64,000 bases of DNA from Treponema sp. UBA4692 (GCA_002404895.1 DHKO01000002.1:1-64000), one strand, 5' to 3'. Shown: positions 45,304 to 54,736, counted from the stretch's first letter. The notes: generated by a model from the letters alone, not told the origin. Numbers and translations: made by a program.

Positions 45304-46917
45304 TTAGAACCAGCCGTATCTTCCGCCCACCCAGTGCGCGTTTTCCGTTCTGAACGGCTCAGACACAAAGTCGATTTTTCCGTCCACGCCGACCGTTTCG
45401 CAAGAGAAAATCACCTTTCCTAGCCTGCCCTCGCCTGAAAATTTCATCTTCAGCACAACAGATTTCACGCTTTGTGAAAGCTCCGCTTCAAAAACAACGT
45501 TTTCTTTTCTGATTTCGTCGCCGCTTTCGCTTCCAGACGAGACAATCTGGACAAGATAAAATCCGTCAGCGCGTTTTTCCACTTCAAGCGCGGAATATTC
45601 GTTTCCAAGGAAGATAATTCCGTGCCGGCTGCAATGAATTTCTGTGTTTTCCGTGTTTCCAGCATTTTCGGCACTGCAAGCCAAGTCAGGCATTTCTATT
45701 TTCTCCCCAGCATTGCGGGCAAAGCGAAGCAATCCATCATCTTTTAAGATTTCGATTTTCTTTTCGTACTCAAATGATTTCGCGTCAATTTTTTTCGTGC
45801 AGACTTTCGGATTCAGCCAGAGCGTTCCGTCGCCGTAAATTTTTTTAGCTTTTGAAAAATCGTCATTCCCATTTTCAAGAGACTCAAGCCCCGCGTTTCC
45901 GCTGAACTGAAATTCAGAGACTCCTTTTTCAGCTTCAAATCCGCAAGAGCTGCACGCGACTTCAGCAATTCCAGCTTTTTCATCCTCGCCGTCATCATAC
46001 GGAACAAAATATTCTTCCAATGGCTCGCCAATGTCGTCTGCAGTTTCAATTCCATCAAGATTTTCATCTTTATGATTCTGAACCGCCGCGCTTCCCATAA
46101 GCGGCCAGCCGTTCCGCCACTTTACAGGCTGCAAGTGCGTTATTCTTCCGAAAATTCCCGCATCCTGAAAATGCAAAAAATATCCGCTTCCGTCCTGAGC
46201 CTCGACATATCCGCCCTGATGAGGCCCGTTTATTTTCGTTTCTCCCTGGGCAAGCACGATTTTCTCTTCATAGCCGCCGAAAATGCTCTTGCTTCTCAAA
46301 ACGGTCTGCCAGCCGTTCGTGACTCCTCCGGCAGGCGCAAAAATATAGTAAAATCCGTTCCGCTTGTAGATTTTCGGGCCTTCGATTGTCGGCTGGGTTT
46401 TAGTTCCGTCAAAAATGATTCTGTCTTCTGTTTTCGCTTTTAGATTCTCGTCCAGCTCCAAGATTCCAAGCTTTGAGTTGAATCCGATTCTGCTTTTCGC
46501 GTATCCGTGGACAACATAGATTTTTCCGTCGCCGTCCCAAAGAGGGCAAGGGTCAATGAATCCTTTTCCGCTCCAGACGCAGTTCCATTTGCTCCACTCG
46601 CCCCGGAAATCTTTTGCGTGGGTCTCAAAAATTCCCTCGTCCGGCGTGGCAAAGAAAATATAGAAAACTCCGGCGTGAAAGCGGAGAGCTGGAGCCCAAA
46701 TTCCCTTCGCATTTTGAACATCGCCATATCCAGAAAGAGGGATTTTCCTAGCCGCGTAGCCCACAAGCTTCCAGTCAACGAGATTTTTCGACTCCAGAAG
46801 CGGCAGCCCCGGAACAAAGTTAAAGCTCGAGGCGGTCAAATAAAAAGTGTCTCCAACGCGGATTACGTCAGGGTCAGAATAATCGCAGAGAAGAATAGGA
46901 TTCTTGTATTTTTTCAT
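45304..46917 (-). CDS. Glycoside hydrolase family 43 (beta-xylosidase / arabinofuranosidase type)
   Basis: 537 residues from the ATG at 46917; the open frame upstream does not look coding. Five-bladed propeller: catalytic base Asp15 in YSDPDVIRVGDTFYLTASSF, IWAPALRFHAGVFYIFFATP, and the catalytic acid Glu in TIEGPKIYKRNGFYYIFAPAGG. A C-terminal beta-sandwich (about 330-537) is interrupted by an Asp/Glu-rich insertion. No signal peptide, so it probably acts in the cytosol on imported xylo- or arabino-oligosaccharides. Confidence 0.9.
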   Translation of the reverse strand: MKKYKNPILLCDYSDPDVIRVGDTFYLTASSFNFVPGLPLLESKNLVDWKLVGYAARKIPLSGYGDVQNAKGIWAPALRFHAGVFYIFFATPDEGIFETHAKDFRGEWSKWNCVWSGKGFIDPCPLWDGDGKIYVVHGYAKSRIGFNSKLGILELDENLKAKTEDRIIFDGTKTQPTIEGPKIYKRNGFYYIFAPAGGVTNGWQTVLRSKSIFGGYEEKIVLAQGETKINGPHQGGYVEAQDGSGYFLHFQDAGIFGRITHLQPVKWRNGWPLMGSAAVQNHKDENLDGIETADDIGEPLEEYFVPYDDGEDEKAGIAEVACSSCGFEAEKGVSEFQFSGNAGLESLENGNDDFSKAKKIYGDGTLWLNPKVCTKKIDAKSFEYEKKIEILKDDGLLRFARNAGEKIEMPDLACSAENAGNTENTEIHCSRHGIIFLGNEYSALEVEKRADGFYLVQIVSSGSESGDEIRKENVVFEAELSQSVKSVVLKMKFSGEGRLGKVIFSCETVGVDGKIDFVSEPFRTENAHWVGGRYGWF

Positions 46918-47045
46918 TATGATTTTGATTCTTGAAAGAAGATTAAGATAAAAATTGATTTTCAGACAAAAAACATACAGGCGGCAAAGGATTCCGCAAT
47001 GATAAGTCAAAGCAAAAAGCAAAGCCGCCTGCAAAAAAACGCCAG

Positions 47046-47075
47046 CACTGCCTAAAAAGCATTAGGCAGCATCTT
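47046..47075 (-). terminator. Possible terminator of the flavoprotein operon
   Basis: CTGCCTAA pairs with TTAGGCAG around a 6-nt loop shortly after the flavoprotein stop, followed on the minus strand by TGCTGGCGTTTTTTT; a second, long-looped GCAGGCGGC/GCCGCCTG hairpin follows at 46978-47032. Confidence 0.55.
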
Positions 47076-47083
47076 TGGCAAAT

Positions 47084-48517
47084 TTATTTTCCGATGTATG
47101 AGAGAGCTGTGTCTGCGGCGATTTTTCCGAATACACAGATGTCAGCAACAGCGTTTCCGCCAAGACGGTTTCCGCCGTGAACGCCTCCAGTAACCTCGCC
47201 CGCAGCGAACATTCCCGGAACAACATTTCCGCTGTTGTTGATGACCTCTGTCTTTGTGTCAATCTTGATTCCGCCCATTGTGTGGTGAACAGCAGGGCCG
47301 ACCTCAATTGCATAGAATGGAGCCTCAGCAATTCCGCGGTCCATTGAAGCAACATTTCTTCCAAATTCAGCGTCGTTTTTAGCAGAAACATATCCGTTGT
47401 AAACTTTGAGAGACTCCTCAAGAGCGTCAGCCGGCATTCCAAGCTTCTGAGCAAGCTCGGCGATAGAATTCGCCTGAGTTGTCAGCCCCTGCTTGATGTA
47501 GCCGTCAATCGCCTTCAAAGACTTGCGGACTTCCTCGCCGAACACGAGATAAGCTGTCTTTCCAGTCTGGGCAAGAATGTCAGCAGAAACAACGTCGCGT
47601 GTGAGCATCTCGTTGCAGAAGCGTTTTCCCTCGCGGTTGATAAGGATTGCTCCGTTTCCGCGCACAGCTTCTGTAATCATAACAGCCTTCCCAGGAACAA
47701 CTGTCGGGTGAGTCTGAATCTGATCCATCTGGACGAGAGCGACATCGAAAGGCTGAACCAATGCGATTGCGTCTCCTGTAGCTCCCTTGTGGTTTGTTGT
47801 TCCGAATCCTGCAAGCTCCGGCTTGTACTTAACGACCATCTCAGGATTAGCTCCGAATCCGCCAGTCGCGATGATTACAGCTTTCGCGTTGATATTGTAA
47901 GTTTTTCCCTGAGCCTGAACTTTTACGCCCGAAGCCTCGCCGTTCTTTCCCTTGAGGATTTCAACGACTTTGCTGTTCAAGCGGATGTCAGCTCCCTGAT
48001 TCTGCGCAGCCTTGTACAAAAGCGGAACGAGATGCGCTCCGATTGGCGCGCCTCCCTTCGGACGGTGGATTCTCTTGTTTGTTGCGCCGCCGAAAATTCC
48101 CACGTCAGAAAGGTCTGCTCCGACAAGAGGAGACTGAAGCCATTCTACAATCGCCGCAGAGTTGTCAACCAAAGTGTGAACCAGCTTAGGGTCGTTGAGA
48201 TTGTATCCGCCCTTCATTGTGTCGTTGAAGAAAGTCTCCTTGTCGTCTTTGATTCCGAGACGCTCCTGCTCCTTTGTGTAAGAAGCGTTGATTCCGCCGG
48301 TTGAATAGTTTGTGTTTCCGCCGACGATGTTCATCTTTTCAAGGACGATTACTTTCGCGCCCTTGTTCGCAGCCTCGGTAGCCGCTGTGAGTCCAGCTCC
48401 GCCAGCTCCCACAATAACGATGTCTGTTGACTCCGCGCCGCAAGAGACAAGCCCCGCGCCAAGAGCCAAAGCCGCAAATCCAAAGCAAGCCTTTGCAGCA
48501 AAAGTTTTAATACTCAT
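47084..48517 (-). CDS. Exported FAD-dependent fumarate-reductase-like flavoprotein (lipoprotein)
   Basis: 477 residues. Lipobox GLVSC gives Cys26. The flavocytochrome c/FrdA-type flavoprotein follows: FAD loop IVGAGGAGLTAATEAANKGAKVIVLEK, GGNTNYSTGGINAS, TGGFGANPEM, the substrate-site region QTHPTV, and HHTMGGIKID...AAGEVTGGVHGGNRLGG. No haem (CxxCH) domain. It probably reduces fumarate or a related enoate (urocanate, acrylate, cinnamate types exist) outside the inner membrane. The FMN-binding protein encoded 68 nt upstream is the likely electron donor. Confidence 0.87.
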   Translation of the reverse strand: MSIKTFAAKACFGFAALALGAGLVSCGAESTDIVIVGAGGAGLTAATEAANKGAKVIVLEKMNIVGGNTNYSTGGINASYTKEQERLGIKDDKETFFNDTMKGGYNLNDPKLVHTLVDNSAAIVEWLQSPLVGADLSDVGIFGGATNKRIHRPKGGAPIGAHLVPLLYKAAQNQGADIRLNSKVVEILKGKNGEASGVKVQAQGKTYNINAKAVIIATGGFGANPEMVVKYKPELAGFGTTNHKGATGDAIALVQPFDVALVQMDQIQTHPTVVPGKAVMITEAVRGNGAILINREGKRFCNEMLTRDVVSADILAQTGKTAYLVFGEEVRKSLKAIDGYIKQGLTTQANSIAELAQKLGMPADALEESLKVYNGYVSAKNDAEFGRNVASMDRGIAEAPFYAIEVGPAVHHTMGGIKIDTKTEVINNSGNVVPGMFAAGEVTGGVHGGNRLGGNAVADICVFGKIAADTALSYIGK

Positions 48518-48585
48518 GAATTACCTCCTATTGATATTCATGTGAAAATATTTTCTGATTTTTGACAATTGCAATGACTTTAGCC

Positions 48586-48945
48586 TTACTGAGCCTGATT
48601 CAGCAAAGCCTGAATTCCTTCCTTCATCGCGTTTGATGTTACAGTCGCGCCGCTCACCGCGTCGATTTTCTCGAGTTTCTTTCCGCCGATGAAAGCCTTT
48701 ATGATTTCATCCTCGGCAGGCTGCGCAAAGAACGACTCCTCCTGCGAAAGAACGTTCACTGCGGAAGGCTTTCCTTTTGACACAACCATTTCAAGCTCGA
48801 TGGGAGCGTTTCTTCCCTGAACTGTCACATTGTAAGTTCCGTCTTTGTACTGAACTTTAGGCGAAGAAGTTTTTCCGGCGATGCAGAATGCGGAAACTGC
48901 AAGAAAAACGGCAGTCGCGATTGCCGCTGTCTTTGAAATCTTCAT
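48586..48945 (-). CDS. Exported FMN-binding (flavinylated) protein
   Basis: 119 residues from the ATG at 48945 with a strong TGGAGG RBS. Signal peptide 1-23 (probable cleavage after CIAG). FMN-binding domain 30-117 with flavinylation motif SGATVTS (98-104), where Thr103 would be linked covalently to FMN by ApbE. It is the smallest possible form of such a domain and lies directly upstream of the fumarate-reductase-like gene, together forming a split version of the one-chain enzymes known from other bacteria. Confidence 0.9.
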   Translation of the reverse strand: MKISKTAAIATAVFLAVSAFCIAGKTSSPKVQYKDGTYNVTVQGRNAPIELEMVVSKGKPSAVNVLSQEESFFAQPAEDEIIKAFIGGKKLEKIDAVSGATVTSNAMKEGIQALLNQAQ

Positions 48946-49040
48946 AAAGCAAATCCTCCAAACAATCTTTGACTGATATTTTAGCACAATAAGCAAAAAT
49001 ATTGAAACCAAAATCGCACTGACGCGCGCTGAAGAAAATG

Positions 49041-49115
49041 CCACGCCCGATAGCAGCGGCGGCGAAGCCGTTGCAAAGCAACGGAGCGAAAGCGGAGCCG
49101 CGGATAGCGGGGCTT
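49041..49115. repeat. GC-rich dispersed element with internal hairpin
   Basis: CCCGATAGCAGCGGCGGCGA, then CCGTTGC-AAA-GCAACGG (49068-49084), then CGGATAGCGGGGC. The same order (GGATAG-GAG-YGGCG, inverted repeat, CGGATAGC) is found at 59353-59466. No gene is seen between the FMN protein and flaB; another ATTCCGAATTTAGCAAGG repeat remnant lies near 49180. Confidence 0.65.
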
Positions 49116-49359
49116 GTTTTTAATGACTTGAGCGCCTTTATAAAGTCATTTGCTGCTCAAGAAAAACTTCGTATTGTCATTCCGAATTTAGCAAGGCAAA
49201 ACAATAAATCTTCAAAAAAAATAAATATTTTCCTAAAGTCGTTTTTCTAAAAACCGAAACTAATTATGTAGGGTGCAAAAAAGCCCAAGAACAACAGGTT
49301 CAGAAAAAAATCTTAAGGCCTGTCGTTAATTAACCAAAATTCTTACAAGGAGATATTGT

Positions 49360-50220
49360 ATGGTTATCAATCACAACATGAGTGCAATGTTTGCACAGAG
49401 ACAGGGCGGAGTAACAGAGCTCAACCAGACAAAAAACATGGAGAAACTCTCATCTGGCATGAAAATCAACCGCGCTGGCGATGATGCTTCTGGACTTGCT
49501 GTTTCTGAGAAAATGCGCGCGCAGATCCGCGGAATGAACAAGGCTTCTGAGAACGCTCAGAACGCAATTTCTTTCATCCAGACAACAGAGGGATACCTTC
49601 AGGAGACAACTGACATCGTTCAGAGAATCCGCGAGCTTGCTGTTCAGTCATCAAACGGAATTTATACAGACGAAGACAGAATGCAGATTCAGGTTGAGGT
49701 TTCTTCACTCATCGCTGAGGTTGACAGAATCGCTTCACAGGCTCAGTTCAACGGAATGAATATGCTCACAGGACGCTTTGCACGCGCTACTGGAGAAAAC
49801 ACTGTAACAGCTTCTATGTGGTTCCACGTTGGAGCAAACATGGATCAGAGAGTTCAGGCTTATATCGGAACAATGACAGCTTCTGCTCTCGGACTTCGCA
49901 ATGTTGGAAACGAAGAGATTATGACTCTCGGAGATCCAGATTCAGCTAACCGCGCAATCGGAACTTTGGACGAAGCTCTCAAAAAGATTAACAAGCAGCG
50001 CGCTGATCTCGGTGCTTACCAGAACCGCCTCGAGAAGACAGTTGCAGGATTGAACGTTGGAGCAGAGAACCTTCAGGCTTCTGAGTCTCGCATCCGCGAC
50101 ACAGACATGGCTAAAGAAATGGTTGACTTCACAAAGAACCAGGTTCTTTCTCAGGCTGGAACTGCAATGCTCGCACAGGCGAACCAGAGCTCACAGAACG
50201 TTCTTTCACTTCTCCGCTAG
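49360..50220 (+). CDS. flaB: Periplasmic flagellar core filament protein (flagellin FlaB)
   Basis: 286 residues. D0/D1 N-terminal part [43 protein letters not shown] and the C-terminal D1/D0 part [18 protein letters not shown]...[14 protein letters not shown] are typical of spirochaete FlaB. No signal peptide and no variable D2/D3 domain, as expected for a filament enclosed in the periplasm. AAGGAG RBS at good distance. Codon use is strongly biased (CGC, CTC, GGA), a sign of high expression. Treponemes usually encode several FlaB proteins; only one lies here. A terminator follows. Confidence 0.97.
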   Translation: MVINHNMSAMFAQRQGGVTELNQTKNMEKLSSGMKINRAGDDASGLAVSEKMRAQIRGMNKASENAQNAISFIQTTEGYLQETTDIVQRIRELAVQSSNGIYTDEDRMQIQVEVSSLIAEVDRIASQAQFNGMNMLTGRFARATGENTVTASMWFHVGANMDQRVQAYIGTMTASALGLRNVGNEEIMTLGDPDSANRAIGTLDEALKKINKQRADLGAYQNRLEKTVAGLNVGAENLQASESRIRDTDMAKEMVDFTKNQVLSQAGTAMLAQANQSSQNVLSLLR

Positions 50221-50268
50221 TCTTAGCTGCATAAGCCAGCGTAGGCTGACAGTATAAGATTATTGAAT

Positions 50269-50297
50269 ACCGCTTCCACATTGGAGGCGGTTTTTTT
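50269..50297 (+). terminator. Terminator of flaB
   Basis: ACCGCTTCCA pairs with TGGAGGCGGT (one G-T pair), 3-nt loop, then seven T. Confidence 0.92.
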
Positions 50298-50383
50298 ATT
50301 TCAATTCATAATAAAAATGCGTAATAAAGCAATCCGCTGCAAAAGCCAAATATTTTTTGCGCGGACTGCTCATTACTAGAAAT

Positions 50384-52357
50384 TTAGCGTGTGATTGTTA
50401 CTGTTACCGGATAAGAAACATAAATGTTTGTTGAATATCTTGCGCTGACTGTAATCTGATAAGTTCCGATATTGAGCTTTGAAAGCGGAATTTCAAAATC
50501 CTTTCCATCAGTTCCAACATCATATTCTGTTTTAGACCAATATGTTTGCGCGCCTTTTGTAAGGGCAATTGTTACAGAATCATATTTGAACTCATCTGTG
50601 ATTTTGTTGCCGTCAGCAGCTGTCTTGAAGTTCCATGTGGAAGAAGTTTTGGCAGAAGCGTCAATGGTCAAAGTTTTTTGTCCGTCTGTGAACTGTGTTC
50701 CGTCAACAGTAAGCCAAGCGCCTTTGATAAAGTAATCTTCTTTCTGCAGGAATTCCACATCCTGGACGCCGTTTGAATATTTTGCGAAAAGCTCAAGGTT
50801 TTCAGAACCTGTGTAAGAAGTTTCAGTAAACTTAGTGCCGTCTTCTTTTGCCCATGCGCTCCAAGCGGCAGAGTCTGCATCAGATGTGGCTTTCAAAAGT
50901 CCGTCGTCTCCGTTTCCGTCCGGCTGCAATAACGCATTGCCGTTTGTTGTTTCTTCGCAGAAATATTTCACGATATTTACAGCTGAGCCGGTTTTTGAAG
51001 TGTCTCCGTCTGCATAATAAACACCGCCGTTAAGATTATATGTGATTCTGTAGCGGCTGATTACCGCGCTTGTAAATGCAGTTCCCTTTGCGCCGTCAGC
51101 AGTAACATACGCCCACTCTGATTTTCCGGCATCGTTTACAGCGCGAATTCTTGCGGCATAGCGCACGCCAAGCTCAAGATAAGCGGCGGCGGCAGTGTTT
51201 CCTGTCAAAAGCGAGCCTGAGCCATAAAAATCGGATGAAGAGAATTTTGCGTCAAATACAAGAGATTCAGCACCCGAAGCAGTTGCCGCAGAAGTCCATT
51301 CAGCATCGCTTGCTGGAAGGGCGGCTGTAGTCGCAGAGTCCGCAAGAGGAAGAACTTCAAGCTCGTAGGAAAGCTCGTTTTTAGAGCCGCGAGCCCATTC
51401 AAAATCAACTGTATAATAACCGATTCTTTCATCTTCACTGTTCGCTTCATAGCTTGCCTTGAAATCTGCCGGAGCAGAAGGCACTTCGCCAATCACATTT
51501 GGAATTGCAATTGAGTTGTCGACAGGCTTTCCAGGAAGAACGATAAGTGTGTCGCTCCAGACAAAGCTTTTCTTTGTGGCATCGCTTGTGTAAGTTACCT
51601 TGAAAAGATAAGTTCCAGGCGCCATTGAAGCAAGTGAATAATTTGCAGCCGCAGGTTCTGATGTTTCAAGCGAGGCAATGTCTTGGGCAGTCGCGTTTCC
51701 GCTTCCGTCGCCTTTATCTGTCGCGTCCGCTCCGTCGGTAAGCTTGTAAATGCCGGCTTTTATTGTGTAGCCGCCTGGAGTTGCCCAGCCGTCATTATAA
51801 AGCTTCATTGCAACAGAAGCCTCTTTTGTAAGACCGTCAGGAGAAAGCGTGAATTTTGCAGTGTCGCCGTAAGTCATATCAAGCGAGGCGTAGCCGATAA
51901 GAACCGCCTTTTCTTTCATTTCATCAAGCGTTGCCGGCACATCGTTCTTTGCAACCGCGGCAAGGGTAAATTCCCAGACTGCCGCCTCAGCGTCTATCTT
52001 TATTTTTCCGACAGTCTTTGAAACAGAGCCTGTTCCGGCATCTGTATTTCCTTCAAATTCCACCTTAGCAGGAGCGTTAAACTCCGTGCCGTTTGTAGCC
52101 ACACCGTAGATATAAAGATCCACGCCGTCAGAATCATAAGAGTCTGGCATTATTGTTCTTGATGAGGCAAGGCTTCTTGAAGAGCCAGAAGCAAGCTCTG
52201 AATAGTTCGTGACTGCAATATTCAATGTTTTTGACTTTCCGTCTGAGTCAGAAACATATCCTCCGCTCAGCTGATTTGCGCAAGAAGCAAAAAGCATTGC
52301 GGCAGCGGCAACAAAAAAGCTTGCTGCACGTGAAACAATTTTTCCTTTTTCTTTCAT
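50384..52357 (-). CDS. Large surface lipoprotein with fibronectin-III-like repeats
   Basis: 657 residues; lipobox FASC gives Cys26. The N-terminal half contains beta-sandwich segments; residues about 290-410 match a fibronectin type III pattern (APADFKASYEANSEDERIGY...VRYAARIRAVNDAGKSEWAY), and the C-terminal 130 residues form one or two Ig-like domains ending in TYQITVSARYSTN. A spirochaetal Listeria-Bacteroides-type repeat may be present near 445 (ITYNLNGGVYYADGD). Probably surface exposed and adhesive or carbohydrate-binding; no catalytic motif is visible. Last gene of the operon behind the poly-G promoter. Confidence 0.75.
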   Translation of the reverse strand: MKEKGKIVSRAASFFVAAAAMLFASCANQLSGGYVSDSDGKSKTLNIAVTNYSELASGSSRSLASSRTIMPDSYDSDGVDLYIYGVATNGTEFNAPAKVEFEGNTDAGTGSVSKTVGKIKIDAEAAVWEFTLAAVAKNDVPATLDEMKEKAVLIGYASLDMTYGDTAKFTLSPDGLTKEASVAMKLYNDGWATPGGYTIKAGIYKLTDGADATDKGDGSGNATAQDIASLETSEPAAANYSLASMAPGTYLFKVTYTSDATKKSFVWSDTLIVLPGKPVDNSIAIPNVIGEVPSAPADFKASYEANSEDERIGYYTVDFEWARGSKNELSYELEVLPLADSATTAALPASDAEWTSAATASGAESLVFDAKFSSSDFYGSGSLLTGNTAAAAYLELGVRYAARIRAVNDAGKSEWAYVTADGAKGTAFTSAVISRYRITYNLNGGVYYADGDTSKTGSAVNIVKYFCEETTNGNALLQPDGNGDDGLLKATSDADSAAWSAWAKEDGTKFTETSYTGSENLELFAKYSNGVQDVEFLQKEDYFIKGAWLTVDGTQFTDGQKTLTIDASAKTSSTWNFKTAADGNKITDEFKYDSVTIALTKGAQTYWSKTEYDVGTDGKDFEIPLSKLNIGTYQITVSARYSTNIYVSYPVTVTITR

Positions 52358-52407
52358 TATTTTTCCTCCAAAAAAATAAAATCCTTAAAATGTCCGCCTG
52401 TATTTCC

Positions 52408-52920
52408 TCAAGGCTGATAAACCACAATTTTACAGTTGTCGCTGTATTCTTTGCCCTCCTTGTCCGTTACTGTTAATGTGAGCTTATAAGTTCCAGTTTC
52501 AAGACCTGAAGAGGGAACATACAAAACAAACGCTCTCGATGTCTCAGACGAGCCGTTGCTAAGACTGTATGCAACAGACTTTTCAACTGAATATGTCAAA
52601 TTAAGACTCGTAACCTGCGCTATCTGCAAAAGTTTCCATTTATATGAGGCGCATTTTTCAGGACCGTAGAGATTCAAGGTCGCATCGCTTGCGACAAAAT
52701 AAGTTGGACGAAGCATATTATCCGCGTTAAATCCGTCGTCGCCAGGCGAAAGGGCTGCGCTGGACTTTTTCACAGAAACATCCGAGGAAAATCCTGAGTT
52801 GTAGTCAGAAAGCATTGAGCCGACTGAATTTGCGCACGAAACAAAACTCACTGTGAGAATCAGAATGAGAAAAACACAGAGTAGGCTGAACTTTTTTAAC
52901 TTAAATATTTTTCCGCTCAT
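52408..52920 (-). CDS. Small lipoprotein with Ig-like domain
   Basis: 170 residues from the ATG at 52920, which overlaps the stop of the upstream gene (ATGA). Lipobox SFVSC gives Cys29. The C-terminal 110 residues look like one PKD/Ig-like beta-sandwich (GLETGTYKLTLTVTDKEGKE). The middle gene of three; 50 nt separate it from the fibronectin-type lipoprotein. Function unknown. Confidence 0.7.
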   Translation of the reverse strand: MSGKIFKLKKFSLLCVFLILILTVSFVSCANSVGSMLSDYNSGFSSDVSVKKSSAALSPGDDGFNADNMLRPTYFVASDATLNLYGPEKCASYKWKLLQIAQVTSLNLTYSVEKSVAYSLSNGSSETSRAFVLYVPSSGLETGTYKLTLTVTDKEGKEYSDNCKIVVYQP

Positions 52921-54596
52921 TTTTTCCTGTCCAGACGAAAACAGACGCCCGCCCCTGCACTCGCACAAAATTTCAAGATTGAATCCCAGGACGCGCCTGC
53001 AAAAAAGCTCAAAAACTTAAATTCAAGCAGAATCCGCCCCGAAAAATTAAACGACGGAAAAATGCCGGAACTATAGAAGTCAGCCCCAATCTTTCGATTC
53101 CATAAATACAAAAGGCTCGCGCCGGCCGAAACTTCCGCGCCCACAGCAATATCCTTATCTGAAAACGGCAATATAAAAATGCCAAAAGGAACAGAAAAAC
53201 CTATTCCGGAAAGGCAAGGACTGTCCAAATGTTCTCCGTTAAGCGTGTAGTTATATGGAAAATTGTCTTTCGGAAAAGCGACAAACGGCCTGATTCTGCC
53301 GCCTATAAAAAACGGCTTTAAAACATCGCAGGAAATAAAAGAAAAGTCCGCGCCCAAAGCAAACAGGAAAGGCTCTGGAGCCGTAGCGCAGTCCAGCTGC
53401 AAATCCGCATAAAATCCTTCTTTTCGCCTGTTGTCACCAAAAGCGTGCAATTTTCCTGAAGTTCCAGCAGACGTGCTGCCGCTATCACCGACAGAAGAAC
53501 CGCTTCCGCTTGCAGCCGAAATTTTGCCAGTTCCGTCTTTTAATGGAGTTTCCTCAGAATCAGGCTCCTCCGGGGAAAGCTCAAGTCCGCTGTCGTCAGC
53601 AAGCCATTTCCATAGATAAAGATTTCCTTTTTTTGTTGTAAAGAGAATTTTTTCGCCGTCAGGACTGAATGTTCCGGCGGAAAAGCTTTCTGATTTTCCA
53701 AGCGAAAGCGTTTTTATCAGATTGCCGCTGCCTGCGTTGAAAACGTAAAGACAGTTATTTTTAGTTCCAAGCACAATATACTTGCCATCAGAAGAAAAAC
53801 CGGCATCTCCGCTCAAGCCTTCGGACACAGTGATTTCCGTAAGATTCGGAGCTTTGCTTTCTTCAATGCCGTTAAAATGTGCGACAACAAGCTTGTCCTG
53901 CAGCATGGAAGACAAAAAGGCGGAGCCGTCAGAACTTATTTTCGGATAAACACCTGAATTGACATTCCATGAATACTCAGCAATGTTTTGATAAATGCCG
54001 TCAGAATTTGCGACAAGGTGAAATTTAGAATCCGAGGTTGAAACAATCAGACATTTTGAGTCGTCTGTCCTGCTCAAAAAGACAATTTCCTTATTAAAGT
54101 CAATCTTTTTATTCAAAAGATAGCTGTTCGAAGCAAGAAGCCTGTAATACTCAAAAAGATTCTTGCCGTCATATGGAAAAACAACTGAAAAGCCTTCTTC
54201 CCCAAAAACAGCAGCCTCCGCAGAACTTTTGTCCGAAGGAATCAAGTCTGTGAGAGTTCCAGAGTCCACGTCATACACCCCTATTGAGCGGCAGCTTCTT
54301 ACAGCAAGCATTTTCTTGCCGTTTCTAGAGAATTCCATTGAAGCAACAAATGTGTTTCTGTTTTCTGAGGAAAAAGGCTCAAAGATTTTTTTAGGCATTA
54401 AATCATCCGCGCCGTAAAGAATAATCTTGTCTTCCTGCACTCCTGCAAAAATTGAGCCGTCAGGAAACCACGCCGGAAAACCAAAATATCCGTAAGCGTT
54501 TTTGACTTTTTCCACAAAGAGATTTTTTTCCTGAGCCTGCAAGAGAACAGAATAGAAAAAAAACAAGAAAATAAAAAATCTCTTAAAGAAAAACAC
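52917..54596 (-). CDS. WD40-like beta-propeller fused to a C-terminal beta-barrel-like domain
   Basis: 559 residues. Signal peptide 1-21 (VLLQAQ). Residues 25-345 form WD40-like blades (FSSDGKYIVLGTKNNCLYVF; FSPDGEKILFTTKKGNLYLW). A Gly/Ser/Thr-rich linker (about 345-380) leads to about 170 residues with the alternating pattern of an outer-membrane barrel (LFALGADFSFISCDVLKPFF...FSGRILLEFKFLSFFAGASW) ending in GVCFRLDRKK. The only possible start is the GTG at 54596, 6 nt after a -10 box. The upstream spacer contains a G10 run. First gene of the operon. Confidence 0.72.
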   Translation of the reverse strand: MFFFKRFFIFLFFFYSVLLQAQEKNLFVEKVKNAYGYFGFPAWFPDGSIFAGVQEDKIILYGADDLMPKKIFEPFSSENRNTFVASMEFSRNGKKMLAVRSCRSIGVYDVDSGTLTDLIPSDKSSAEAAVFGEEGFSVVFPYDGKNLFEYYRLLASNSYLLNKKIDFNKEIVFLSRTDDSKCLIVSTSDSKFHLVANSDGIYQNIAEYSWNVNSGVYPKISSDGSAFLSSMLQDKLVVAHFNGIEESKAPNLTEITVSEGLSGDAGFSSDGKYIVLGTKNNCLYVFNAGSGNLIKTLSLGKSESFSAGTFSPDGEKILFTTKKGNLYLWKWLADDSGLELSPEEPDSEETPLKDGTGKISAASGSGSSVGDSGSTSAGTSGKLHAFGDNRRKEGFYADLQLDCATAPEPFLFALGADFSFISCDVLKPFFIGGRIRPFVAFPKDNFPYNYTLNGEHLDSPCLSGIGFSVPFGIFILPFSDKDIAVGAEVSAGASLLYLWNRKIGADFYSSGIFPSFNFSGRILLEFKFLSFFAGASWDSILKFCASAGAGVCFRLDRKK

Positions 54597-54602
54597 TATA
54601 AG

Positions 54603-54633
54603 AGTGTACCCCCCCCCCGCATAAGAAAGTCAA
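54603..54633 (-). promoter_or_regulatory. Promoter with a poly-G (G10) tract in its spacer, candidate phase-variable
   Basis: On the minus strand TTGACT (54633-54628) is followed by nine bases, then G10 (54618-54609), then TACACT (54608-54603). The spacer is 19 bp; loss of two G would restore 17. The tract is written as C10 on the plus strand. It drives the three-gene surface operon 54596-50384. Confidence 0.8.
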
Positions 54634-54736
54634 TTGCGTTTTCTTTTTTTCTAAGAGATTTTTATAAAACTAACTGGTTATAAAGAATGATTCCGCACCA
54701 CAAAAGAAATTTTCAAGAGGCACACCTATTTCAGAC

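Noticed and set aside
49260..49359. Sigma-28 promoter for flaB
   Set aside because: No TAAA...GCCGATAA pair could be found at proper spacing; the promoter type remains unassigned.
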